From positions 1 to 6,577 of the forward strand of contig JACCYW010000254.1 in the NCBI GenBank assembly GCA_013696275.1: 6,577 nucleotides of DNA, written 5' to 3'. A model generated the notes under the pieces. That model made no database searches. It was given only the letters and a program-made list of their open reading frames with translations, and was not told where the DNA came from. Source of the DNA: Chloroflexota bacterium. Lineage in GTDB: Bacteria > Chloroflexota > Limnocylindria > Limnocylindrales > CSP1-4. Made by a program: the position numbers and the translations under genes. Below are positions 1 through 5,818 of the stretch, one piece after another. Position 1 is the first letter of the stretch, and the number at the start of each line of letters is the position of its first letter.

Positions 1-1269
1 AGCGAGCACCGCTGCATGGCGCTCTTCATCCCGGCGCCGCGCCTGGGCCTCAGCGCCGGCGTCCGCCACGCTGCGCCGATGCGCGTCGAGCGCAGCCACC
101 GCCGCGGCTTCCTCGGCCTGCGCCTCGGCCAGAGCGCTGGCCAGAGCGCGATCGTCGCCGACCGGTGGCTCCGAGAGCACCCTTCGCAGCGCCTGGCTGC
201 GGGTGACGATCGAGGTGCGCTCGTCGGCCACCCTCGCCTGGTCGCGCTCCAGGCCGGCCGACTCGGCGACCGCCCTGCCGTCGGCCAGTCGCGCAGCAAG
301 CGATGCCTGGCGTGCCGTTTCCAGAGCCGCCCGGCTCTGATGCTCGGCCGCGGCCCGCTCGGCCAGGGCCTGCGCCAGGACGCTGACCTCCGCTTCCGTC
401 GAGCGCAGCTCGCGCAGAGCCGCGTCAGCTGCTGCGTGGGCGGCGATGAGTCGTTCTCGCTCTGCCTGCGCCGCCCGGCTCGCCTCACCCAGACGGCTTC
501 GGGCAGCACTCACCAGCGCAGCCGCCAGGTCGGTGCCCGCCGTATGACGCGCAGCCTGTTGCTCGGCCTGTGCGGCCAGGCGACGTGCCTGCGGCCGCAG
601 CTCACCGACCAGATCGTGAACGCGCTCGACGTTCGCCATCGCCTCGGTCAGCTCGGCCCCGGCGCGACGCCGGCGACGCTCATGGCGGCGGATGCCGGCC
701 GCCTCCTCGAACAGCGGGCGTCGCTCCTCGGGCCGCAGCGCGAGCGCCTGGTCGACCATGCCCTGTCCGATGAAGAGAAAGGCGTTGTCGGCCAGATTGG
801 CGGCATCCAGGAGGTCGACCAGATCACGCAGCCGGATGCGCTGACCGTTGAGCAGATATTCGTTCTCGCCCGAGCGGAACAGGCGGCGGCCGAGTTCCAC
901 CTCGGCATAGTCGACCGGCAGCAGTGAGTCACGGTTGTCGATGCGCAGCGTGACGTCGGCCATCCCGATGGCTCGCCGCGCTGACGACCCGGCGAAGATG
1001 ACGTCCTCGGCGCGCCTCGTGCGCAGCGATCGACCCTGCTCCCCGAGGGCCCAGCGCAGCGCGTCGGCGAGGTTGCTCTTGCCCGATCCGTTGGGCCCGA
1101 CGACGGCATTGATACCGGGCCCGAAGTCGACGCTGGTCCGCTCGGCGAACGACTTGAAGCCGACCACCCGTAGGCCACGGAGCCGCGCCTGCACGGCCTC
1201 GCCGGCAGCGTTCGGACGGGACAGGCTGACCTCCGGCTCGCTGGCCTGACGCTGAGTCGTCGCGCTCAC
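1..1269 (-). CDS. smc: Chromosome segregation protein SMC, N-terminal part (runs off the window)
   Basis: This is the N-terminal 423 residues of the SMC ATPase, the core of bacterial condensin, which binds and organises chromosomal DNA with ScpA and ScpB. The reading frame is open to the window edge. Counting from the GTG at 1269, residues 34-38 (GFKSF) are the usual SMC opening, GPNGSGKSN at 58-66 is the Walker A loop, and WALGEQG follows at 73-79. The segment FIGQGMVDQAL, followed by RPEERRPLFEEAAGI near residues 166-191, is the typical end of the N-terminal head. From about residue 204 the sequence is Ala/Glu/Arg-rich and heptad-like, the start of the long coiled-coil arm. The hinge, C-terminal head and Walker B lie outside the window. 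The GTG start overlaps the rnc stop as GTGA, suggesting translational coupling. GTG at 1194 is an alternative that would remove 25 non-conserved residues and give a more family-like start (MQARLRGLRVVGFKSF). Confidence 0.95.
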   Translation of the reverse strand, partial: MSATTQRQASEPEVSLSRPNAAGEAVQARLRGLRVVGFKSFAERTSVDFGPGINAVVGPNGSGKSNLADALRWALGEQGRSLRTRRAEDVIFAGSSARRAIGMADVTLRIDNRDSLLPVDYAEVELGRRLFRSGENEYLLNGQRIRLRDLVDLLDAANLADNAFLFIGQGMVDQALALRPEERRPLFEEAAGIRRHERRRRRAGAELTEAMANVERVHDLVGELRPQARRLAAQAEQQAARHTAGTDLAAALVSAARSRLGEASRAAQAERERLIAAHAAADAALRELRSTEAEVSVLAQALAERAAAEHQSRAALETARQASLAARLADGRAVAESAGLERDQARVADERTSIVTRSQALRRVLSEPPVGDDRALASALAEAQAEEAAAVAALDAHRRSVADAGAEAQARRRDEERHAAVLA

Positions 1270-1928
1270 GGGACCGGCTCGTCCATCCGCTTGAGGGCGG
1301 CTTCGGCTGCTTCCGTCTCGGCCTCGCGGCGCGTCTTGCCCGAGCCTCGTCCGAGCAGTTCGCCGCCCACGCTCACGTCCACGACATAGGACTTGGCATG
1401 GTCGGGTCCCATGGCACTGACGACCTGGTAGTGGGGTGGCCGTCGGGTGGCTGCGAACGCCTGCTCCTGGAGCAGGCTCTTGGCCGGCTTGGTGGCCGTC
1501 GTGGCGGCATGATCAGCCAGCTCCGCATCGACCCAGCCGACCAGGTGGCGGCGCGCCTCGTCCAGCCCGCGGTCGAGGTAGATGGCCGCCACGAGCGCCT
1601 CCAGCGATGCCGCCAGGACAGAACCTCGGCGGCGCTCGCCCGATCTGTCCGCACCCTGGCCGACGAGCAACGAGGCGCCCAGGTCGAGCCGATCCGCCAC
1701 GCGCGCCAGACCCCGCGTGGAGACGATGGCGGCGCGCCGCGTGGTCAGGTGACCCTCCGATTCGGTCGGGTGGCGGAGCCACAGCTCGCGCGAGATGATG
1801 AGCGAGACGACAGCGTCGCCCAGGAACTCCAGGCGCTCGTTGGAAGCGAGTCCCTCTCCCGGATGCTCATTCACGTAGCTGCTATGGACCAGCGCCTCTT
1901 CCAGCAGTGAGGCGTCGTCGAACCGCAC
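1266..1928 (-). CDS. rnc: Ribonuclease III
   Basis: Endoribonuclease that cuts double-stranded RNA, as in rRNA precursor processing and mRNA turnover. Residues 1-140 form the RNase III domain. The signature NERLEFLGD at 30-38 supplies three metal-site acids (E31, E34, D38), and the second motif, SVLAASLEAL at 103-112, supplies E110. Residues 147-215 form a double-stranded RNA binding domain with the expected SLLQE, GPDHAKSY and GSGKTRREAE blocks. Two things are odd. The Asp expected three residues before E110 is Ala (A107). Also, the GTG at 1928 begins after the usual first helix: the upstream codons encode SLAAALAARLG directly before the GTG, which looks like that helix, but no ATG, GTG or TTG lies upstream in frame before a stop. 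CTG at 1991, overlapping the acpP stop as CTGA, is the likeliest true start and would give 241 residues. The 3' end overlaps smc by 4 nt. Confidence 0.93.
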   Translation of the reverse strand: MRFDDASLLEEALVHSSYVNEHPGEGLASNERLEFLGDAVVSLIISRELWLRHPTESEGHLTTRRAAIVSTRGLARVADRLDLGASLLVGQGADRSGERRRGSVLAASLEALVAAIYLDRGLDEARRHLVGWVDAELADHAATTATKPAKSLLQEQAFAATRRPPHYQVVSAMGPDHAKSYVVDVSVGGELLGRGSGKTRREAETEAAEAALKRMDEPVP

Positions 1929-1987
1929 GCCCAGACGCGCAGCTAGCGCAGCCGCCAGCGACGCGGGTCGGGCCCGGGCGGGCTCGG

Positions 1988-2233
1988 TCAGGACTGCGCG
2001 GCGTGCTCGTCGATGAAGTCGACCGCGTCCTGCACGGTGCGGATCCTCTCGGCATCCTCGTCGGAGATCTCCGTCCCGAACTCTTCCTCGAGACTCATGA
2101 TCAGCTCGACCAGGTCGAGCGAGTCGGCGTTGAGATCATCGACGAAGGACGCCTCTGGCTTGACCTCCTCCTCGTCGACGCCGAGCTGTTCGACGACGAT
2201 CTTCTTGAGCCGGTCATAGGTCGAAGCCGTCAC
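1988..2233 (-). CDS. acpP: Acyl carrier protein
   Basis: Small acidic cytoplasmic carrier of growing acyl chains in type II fatty acid synthesis. It also supplies acyl-ACP to PlsX, whose gene lies two positions upstream. The 81-residue protein has the normal length and helical pattern. The phosphopantetheine attachment serine is S38 in NADSLDLVEL, a close match to the family's G-A-D-S-L-D motif, followed by an acidic recognition helix with EEEFG. I chose the GTG at 2233 because an AGGAGGAGG ribosome binding site lies just upstream (2238-2246) and the protein then starts at the usual point (MTASTYDRLKKIV). An earlier in-frame GTG at 2269 would add 12 residues made partly of the ribosome binding site itself and is unlikely. 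It lies 36 nt after nusB, and its stop codon may be overlapped by an rnc start. The carrier arm comes from CoA, the product of the CoaD pathway. Confidence 0.97.
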   Translation of the reverse strand: MTASTYDRLKKIVVEQLGVDEEEVKPEASFVDDLNADSLDLVELIMSLEEEFGTEISDEDAERIRTVQDAVDFIDEHAAQS

Positions 2234-2237
2234 CGAT

Positions 2238-2246
2238 CCTCCTCCT
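2238..2246 (-). promoter_or_regulatory. Ribosome binding site of acpP
   Basis: The minus strand reads AGGAGGAGG, ending four bases before the GTG start at 2233. It is a doubled consensus Shine-Dalgarno and the strongest in the window. It decides the acpP start over the earlier GTG at 2269, and fits the very high translation expected of acyl carrier protein. Confidence 0.85.
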
Positions 2247-2269
2247 CTGGTCGCAGGGCTGGGGCCCAC

Positions 2270-2773
2270 CTACGGCTGGCGGGCTGTGTTGTCTTGTTCG
2301 GCCATCCCGGTTCCACCATCGACCACCCGCCCAAGCACACCGTTGACCAGTCGCCGGGCCGGTTCGCCGCTGTACTCCCGCGCGAGTGCCACCCATTCTG
2401 AGATGGCGACCCGGGCCGGCGTCGCCGGGCAGTGTAGCAGTTCACCAACGCCCGATCGCAACAAGGCGCGGTCCATGCGGGCCAGTCGGACGACCGGCCA
2501 GGCGGGCGCCAGCGCCTCGATGCGAGCGTCGATGGTGTCACGATGAAGAGTCACGACGGTGACCAATCGGCGCGCATGCGATGCCACCCGGGAGTCGCTC
2601 CCCTCCTCCGCCAAGCGCCGTTCCAGGACCCGCTCCGCTGTGCGCTGCCCGAAATCCGCCTCGAACAGGGCGCCCAGGGCCATCCGACGGCCTTCGCGCT
2701 CAGGGTGACCAGCCGAGCGGTCCTTTCGTCGCCCGGCGTGGCCGGGTATGGGACTCGGTCCGGGCTGGCTCAT
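2270..2773 (-). CDS. nusB: Transcription antitermination / rRNA biogenesis factor NusB
   Basis: NusB is an all-helical RNA-binding protein that joins NusE (ribosomal protein S10) on boxA RNA, keeping RNA polymerase processive through rRNA operons. The 167 residues contain the family core from about residue 27 to 152: REGRRMALGALFEADFG at 27-42, then LARMDRALLRSGVGELL at 97-113, VAISEWVALAREYSGE at 122-137, and RLVNGVLGRV at 141-150. The start at 2773 overlaps the plsX stop as ATGA, which supports it by coupling, although it leaves about 26 polar, poorly conserved residues before the core. An internal ATG at residue 31 (2683) would cut into the conserved first helix, so it is less likely. The gene ends 36 nt before acpP. 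Its position between two lipid-synthesis genes is unusual compared with Firmicutes, where fab genes usually occupy this place. Confidence 0.9.
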   Translation of the reverse strand: MSQPGPSPIPGHAGRRKDRSAGHPEREGRRMALGALFEADFGQRTAERVLERRLAEEGSDSRVASHARRLVTVVTLHRDTIDARIEALAPAWPVVRLARMDRALLRSGVGELLHCPATPARVAISEWVALAREYSGEPARRLVNGVLGRVVDGGTGMAEQDNTARQP

Positions 2774-3867
2774 GGGGCTGCTACCGTGGCTGGGTCGGCC
2801 ATGTCGACCGTCTTGTCGGCCGGCAGCGCCGCGGCTGGCGCCAGCGCCTTGGCGATCAGGTCGGGGATGCCGGCCCGGGCGGCGGCCGCACCCACTTCCA
2901 CGGCGTAGCCCAGCATCCGACGCTTGGCCCGCCCGTGCGTGATGAGGACCGTGCCCTTCACGCCAAGCAAAGGCGCCCCACCGACCCGTTCGTAGTCGAA
3001 CCGCGCACGGATGCGGGCCAAGCCGGGGCGCATCAGGAGATAGCCCGGTGGGCCGAGCGGCCAGCGCCGGAACTCGCTGCGCAGCATCTCGAAGATCAGG
3101 CTCGACAGTCCCTCGAAGAACTTGATGGTGACGTTGCCGACGGACGCGTCGCAGACCACGACATCGGCCGGATGGCGAGGCAGGTCCTTGCCTTCCACGT
3201 TGCCTACGAAGTGCAGGCCACTGTCGGCCAGCATCACTGTCGCGTCCTGCACCCGTTGCTCGCCTTTGCCACCTTCCTCGCCTATCGACAGCAGCGCCAC
3301 GCTGGGTCGAGCTACGCCCAGCACCCGCTCCGCGAAGATGGCGCCCATGCGGGCGTACTGGGCCAGGTTGAGACCGCTCGAGTCAGTCGTCGCGCCGATG
3401 TCCAGGAGCACGAAAGGTCCGCGGTCGGTGACCATCTGCACGGCCAGCGCGGGTCGATCCACGCCCGGCGACCTGCCCAGGTTCAGGATGGCGGAGGCGA
3501 CGCCCGCTCCGGTGTGGCCGGCCGTGACGACGGCATCCGCGTCGCCCGAGCGGATGAGCCGCATGCAGACGTTGATGCTCGCGTCACGCTTGCGCCGCAC
3601 AGCGGCCGCCGGCTGCTCCTCCATGCCGACCGAGTCGGCAGCCTGGACCAGCGACACATTGTCTGGCAGCGGCCCGTCAAGGCACGCGCGCACGCGCGGC
3701 TCATCACCGACGAGGCAGACATCGACCTCGGGATGGTCGCGCGCCCAGTCGACCGACCCAGCGACCACCTCGCCTGGTGCGTGATCGCCGCCCATCGCAT
3801 CGACCGCGACGCGCACGCGTCGCGCCGGTCGAGCGTCCTGCGCCCGGACCATCGATCCGACGTCCAT
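2770..3867 (-). CDS. plsX: Phosphate acyltransferase PlsX
   Basis: PlsX converts acyl-ACP and phosphate to acyl phosphate, the donor used by the membrane enzyme PlsY for the first acylation of glycerol 3-phosphate. It acts as a soluble or peripheral membrane protein. The 365 residues are slightly longer than typical (about 330-345). The opening VAVDAMGGDHAPGEVV at 20-35 is diagnostic. RRKRDAS (91-97), TAGHTGA (115-121), LLDIGATTD (154-162), SIGEEGGKG (194-202), GNVEGKD (222-228), CDASVGNVTIK (239-249) and GGAPLLGVKG (296-305) follow in the family order. Several of these blocks differ from the usual forms SAGNTGA, DVGANVD and DGF(T/V)GN. The start is uncertain by five residues, with ATG at 3867 or 3852, neither with a strong ribosome binding site. 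It follows rpmF by 45 nt and overlaps nusB by 4 nt; acpP, encoding its substrate carrier, lies downstream. Confidence 0.96.
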   Translation of the reverse strand: MDVGSMVRAQDARPARRVRVAVDAMGGDHAPGEVVAGSVDWARDHPEVDVCLVGDEPRVRACLDGPLPDNVSLVQAADSVGMEEQPAAAVRRKRDASINVCMRLIRSGDADAVVTAGHTGAGVASAILNLGRSPGVDRPALAVQMVTDRGPFVLLDIGATTDSSGLNLAQYARMGAIFAERVLGVARPSVALLSIGEEGGKGEQRVQDATVMLADSGLHFVGNVEGKDLPRHPADVVVCDASVGNVTIKFFEGLSSLIFEMLRSEFRRWPLGPPGYLLMRPGLARIRARFDYERVGGAPLLGVKGTVLITHGRAKRRMLGYAVEVGAAAARAGIPDLIAKALAPAAALPADKTVDMADPATVAAP

Positions 3868-3912
3868 CCCGACCCTGCGTGCGCGGGTGGGCGGGCAGCC
3901 GCTAGACGGACC

Positions 3913-4119
3913 TCACGATCGACCGCTTTCGGCCGGTCGCTGAGCACGGATCCGGACCGCCTCCCGACCGCCATACCAGCCGCAGGTCGGACAGGCATGG
4001 TGGCTGCGCTTGGTGGCGTGGCAATGAGGACAGTCCTCGAGCTGCGGCGTGGTCAACGCCAGGTGCGCGCGCCGTTCGCCCTGACGGGCGTGGGACACGC
4101 GTCGCTTGGGTACTCCCAT
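3913..4119 (-). CDS. rpmF: 50S ribosomal protein L32
   Basis: Small zinc-ribbon protein of the large ribosomal subunit. It has 68 residues against the usual 55-65. It opens with MGVPKRRVSHARQGERRAH, the typical basic L32 start (family form M-A-V-P-K-R-R). It then carries two cysteine pairs, CPHC at 30-33 and CPTC at 43-46, spaced as in zinc-binding L32 paralogues, followed by GWYGGREAV. The C-terminal tail (RIRAQRPAESGRS) is a little longer than usual. The ATG is supported by a good ribosome binding site (AAAGGAG). It follows the DUF177 gene by 47 nt, the standard pairing across bacteria, and precedes plsX, with which rpmF is also often linked. The zinc-containing form suggests no Zn-independent duplicate is needed here, though another copy elsewhere cannot be excluded. 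Confidence 0.96.
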   Translation of the reverse strand: MGVPKRRVSHARQGERRAHLALTTPQLEDCPHCHATKRSHHACPTCGWYGGREAVRIRAQRPAESGRS

Positions 4120-4129
4120 GTGGTTCTAG

Positions 4130-4136
4130 CTCCTTT
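4130..4136 (-). promoter_or_regulatory. Ribosome binding site of rpmF
   Basis: The minus strand reads AAAGGAG ten bases before the ATG at 4119. It confirms the L32 start. The surrounding 47-nt gap shows no hairpin followed by a T run, so I see no terminator between DUF177 and rpmF. Confidence 0.75.
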
Positions 4137-4166
4137 CGGTCCGCGGTAGGCAGGTGATCGGTGAGG

Positions 4167-4703
4167 TCAGTGTCCCAGACGGTCGCGGATCCCGACCAGC
4201 GCGGCAAGGCGCGGATCGAGCGCCTCGTCAGGATGTGCATGGTCTGGCCGCTCGTTGAGCTCCAGCCCGCATACCAGGCACAGCCCGCGACAGTCCGGGC
4301 GGCAGAGCGGCGCGATCGGCTCGGCCAGCGATATCGCGTCGCGCACCGCACCGCCCAGATCGAGCTCATGGTGCTCATCGAGGCGCAGGGCGTCGGACGT
4401 GCCCTCGAAGGTCAGCGGCCGCCCGCTCTCCAGATCGATCGACGGCAGCGCTTCCTCCTCGATCTCGACGGTTACGGGCGCCATCACGGGCGCCAGACAG
4501 CGGCTGCACTGTTCCACCACCGCCGTATCGAGGTGCGCCCGGGCGAGGATGCTGCGACCGGTCGTCGAAAGGCGCACCTCACCGGTGATGGGCGCAGCCA
4601 GCTCGAGATCCTCGGCGATGGGCAGATCCGCCACCTTGACGGGATACACGCGCTTGGTGCCCGGTGCGGCGCGCAGCAGTCCGGCCACGTTATAGCTGAG
4701 CAT
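4167..4703 (-). CDS. DUF177 / YceD family protein, 23S rRNA accumulation factor
   Basis: Member of the DUF177 (YceD) family, found beside rpmF in most bacteria and linked to 23S rRNA accumulation and large-subunit assembly; the molecular mechanism is not settled. The 178-residue protein begins MLSYNVAGLLRAAPGTKRVY, and has a beta-rich N-terminal half, a first cysteine pair CSRC at 66-69, an acidic middle, and the characteristic second cluster C134, C138, C142, C145 in CRPDCRGLCLVCG followed by LELNE. The six cysteines suggest metal binding, common in the Gram-positive-type branch. I chose ATG at 4703 because an AGAGG sequence lies just upstream and the conserved region begins there. The same frame stays open further upstream (to 4883), but that part is antisense-free shadow of the neighbouring gene with no family resemblance. 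It overlaps the coiled-coil gene by 14 nt, implying coupling. Confidence 0.9.
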   Translation of the reverse strand: MLSYNVAGLLRAAPGTKRVYPVKVADLPIAEDLELAAPITGEVRLSTTGRSILARAHLDTAVVEQCSRCLAPVMAPVTVEIEEEALPSIDLESGRPLTFEGTSDALRLDEHHELDLGGAVRDAISLAEPIAPLCRPDCRGLCLVCGLELNERPDHAHPDEALDPRLAALVGIRDRLGH

Positions 4704-5271
4704 GGGTCCTCTGCTCACCCACCGACCAGGTGCTGGCACCATCGCCTGAGGCTTCGTCGTCCGGTCCCGCCGCGGCCGGATTCCGCTCATCCAGCAGGGC
4801 CAGCCCGCGCTTGATGCTCTGGAGCGCCTTGAGACACTCGCCTTCGAGTCGGATGAGCACGTCGGCGGCGTACTGGTCGGCACCGCTTCGGATGCCCTCC
4901 GCCTCGCGCTGGCCGTCCTGGATGATCTCCGCCGAACGCCGCTCGCCAGCGCGCGTCAGCTCGCGCTCCTCGATCAGGAAGGCGGCCTGCTCCTGAGCAC
5001 GGCCCAGGATGCGCTCCGCCTCCTCCTGGGCACGCTCGACCAGCCGGCTCGTCTCCTCGTTGACGCGCTTGGCCTGCCGTACCTCCTCGGGCACAGCGAC
5101 GCGCAGTTGATCGATCAGGTCGAGTGCCGCGCTCTGGTCCACCGTGACGCTGTTGGTCATGGGGATGCGGCGGCCGTTGGCGATCAACGCCTCCAAGCGC
5201 TCGACCAGGAAGATGATGTCTATGGAAAGGTCCTCCGCCGCTGAGTCACGTCGATCGTACCACCAGCACAC
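4690..5271 (-). CDS. Coiled-coil (DivIVA/ATPase-like) protein next to coaD
   Basis: I recognise this as a small, mostly helical protein type found beside coaD in Chloroflexota and some Firmicutes, often labelled ATPase or ATP synthase subunit B-like on coiled-coil similarity alone. No nucleotide-binding motif is visible, so that label is not supported. Counting from GTG 5271, residues 17-34 (IDIIFLVERLEALIANGR) are a conserved N-terminal segment, VPEEVRQAKRVNEE follows at 60-73, and about 65-150 is a charged Glu/Arg/Ala heptad-rich coiled coil. The tail is Gly/Asp/Ser-rich and probably disordered. There is no signal peptide or membrane segment. The start is doubtful: GTG 5271 is the only conventional one upstream of the conserved segment and lies inside a tandem repeat with no ribosome binding site. 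A GGAGGA lies 7 nt before ATA at 5223, exactly where relatives begin. The true protein may therefore have 177 residues. A role in division or envelope scaffolding is only a guess. Confidence 0.8.
   Translation of the reverse strand: MCWWYDRRDSAAEDLSIDIIFLVERLEALIANGRRIPMTNSVTVDQSAALDLIDQLRVAVPEEVRQAKRVNEETSRLVERAQEEAERILGRAQEQAAFLIEERELTRAGERRSAEIIQDGQREAEGIRSGADQYAADVLIRLEGECLKALQSIKRGLALLDERNPAAAGPDDEASGDGASTWSVGEQRTHAQL
5231..5236 (-). promoter_or_regulatory. Ribosome binding site in front of an ATA codon
   Basis: The minus strand reads GGAGGA, followed by seven bases and then ATA (5223-5221), GAC, ATC, ATC. Spacing and strength are ideal for initiation, but no ATG, GTG or TTG is placed to use it. 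It therefore argues for an ATA start of the coiled-coil protein, or for a base error or mutation of an ATG at that position. Confidence 0.5.
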
Positions 5272-5294
5272 CCGCCCGCCAGCACACCCGCCCG
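5263..5294. repeat. Perfect 2 x 16-bp tandem repeat
   Basis: The unit CCAGCACACCCGCCCG occurs at 5263-5278 and again at 5279-5294 with no mismatch or spacer. It lies in the gap between coaD and the coiled-coil gene and covers the GTG at 5271. The unit length is not a multiple of three, so copy-number change would shift frame if this region were coding, which fits non-coding leader DNA better. Confidence 0.9.
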
Positions 5295-5320
5295 TCGGGT
5301 CGCATGAGCACCATGGGGCA

Positions 5321-5815
5321 TCATGCCGGACTCACCTGTGGTAGCCGGCGCAGGACGGCAGGCGGGACCATGTGGGAGACGTCGCCACCGAAGAGGGCGA
5401 TCTCGCGTACCAGGCTCGAGCTCAGATAGGCGTGTTCCAGGGCGGCCATGAAGAAGATGGTGTCGATACCGGGCGCCAGCTTGCGGTTCGTGTGGGCCAT
5501 CTGCGACTCCGACTCGAAGTCGCTCACGGCCCTCAGGCCGCGCACGATGAAGTCGGCGCCGACGCGCCGGGCCAGATCGACCGTGAGGCCGTCGAACTTC
5601 ACGACCTCGACGCCATGGCCGCCATGCGGCATCGCTTCGGCGAGGGCCTCACCGATGACGGCAGCCCGCTCATCGGCATCGCGCTGCACGGGCTTGCGCG
5701 TGTTGACCAGGACGGCCACCACGAGCCGCGGGAAGACTCCGGCGGCCCGGGCGATGACATCCAGGTGGCCCAGCGTGATGGGATCGAACGAACCCGGATA
5801 GACGGCGGTGGGCAT
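5321..5815 (-). CDS. coaD: Phosphopantetheine adenylyltransferase
   Basis: Cytoplasmic enzyme of coenzyme A synthesis that joins ATP and 4'-phosphopantetheine to form dephospho-CoA and pyrophosphate. The 164 residues match the family length. YPGSFDPITLGHLDVI at 6-21 holds the nucleotidyltransferase T-x-G-H motif (T14, G16, H17). K41 lies near the substrate site. RGLRAVSDFESESQMA at 92-107 is the second family block, and YLSSSLVREIA at 130-140 corresponds to the usual I-S-S-S-x-V-R-E. All catalytic positions I can judge are present. ATG at 5815 opens directly into the conserved strand, only 3 nt after the rsmD stop, with GAGGAGG about 11 nt upstream inside the rsmD end. The rsmD-coaD pairing is widespread. 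The CoA made here is the source of the prosthetic arm placed on the acyl carrier protein encoded downstream. Confidence 0.97.
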   Translation of the reverse strand: MPTAVYPGSFDPITLGHLDVIARAAGVFPRLVVAVLVNTRKPVQRDADERAAVIGEALAEAMPHGGHGVEVVKFDGLTVDLARRVGADFIVRGLRAVSDFESESQMAHTNRKLAPGIDTIFFMAALEHAYLSSSLVREIALFGGDVSHMVPPAVLRRLPQVSPA

Positions 5816-5818
5816 CGC

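Larger units (their letters stand above)
5224..5320 (-). other. coaD / coiled-coil gene junction, possible leader or internal promoter
   Basis: This is the loosest junction in the window if the coiled-coil gene begins at 5223. On the minus strand, TACGAT at 5260-5255 resembles a -10 element (four of six consensus bases), but there is no recognisable -35 at 17-18 bp. A transcript from it would start near 5248, downstream of GTG 5271 and upstream of the GGAGGA site, consistent with the ATA start. The evidence is weak and I treat this as a hint only. There is no terminator-like hairpin with a T tract after coaD. Confidence 0.25.

Noticed and set aside
16..927. A 303-codon open frame on the plus strand opposite smc
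   Set aside because: The minus strand here encodes an unmistakable SMC head and coiled coil; the plus-strand protein has no recognisable motif.
1398..1910. A 170-codon plus-strand open frame opposite rnc
   Set aside because: Shadow of the RNase III gene; no ribosome binding site or domain supports it.
2234..2269. Earlier GTG start for acpP at 2269
   Set aside because: The added residues translate the ribosome binding site itself, and acyl carrier proteins start near the 2233 codon.
3868..3912. Possible terminator between rpmF and plsX
   Set aside because: The 45-nt gap is GC-rich but shows no paired stem followed by a T tract on the minus strand.
2581..4149. A 522-codon open frame on the plus strand opposite plsX and rpmF
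   Set aside because: It is antisense to genes with clear family motifs, its composition is the Arg/His/Ala/Pro-rich pattern of a GC-rich shadow frame, and I recognise no domain in it.
4704..4883. Upstream extension of the DUF177 frame to a start at 4883
   Set aside because: The added 60 residues are Ser/Arg/Pro-rich, lie wholly within the coiled-coil gene in another frame, and have no family resemblance; ATG 4703 has a ribosome binding site.
5318..5328. Small palindrome GGCATCATGCC across the coaD stop codon
   Set aside because: Arms of five bases with a one-base centre cannot form a stable RNA hairpin and no T run follows on the minus strand, so it is not a terminator; probably chance.
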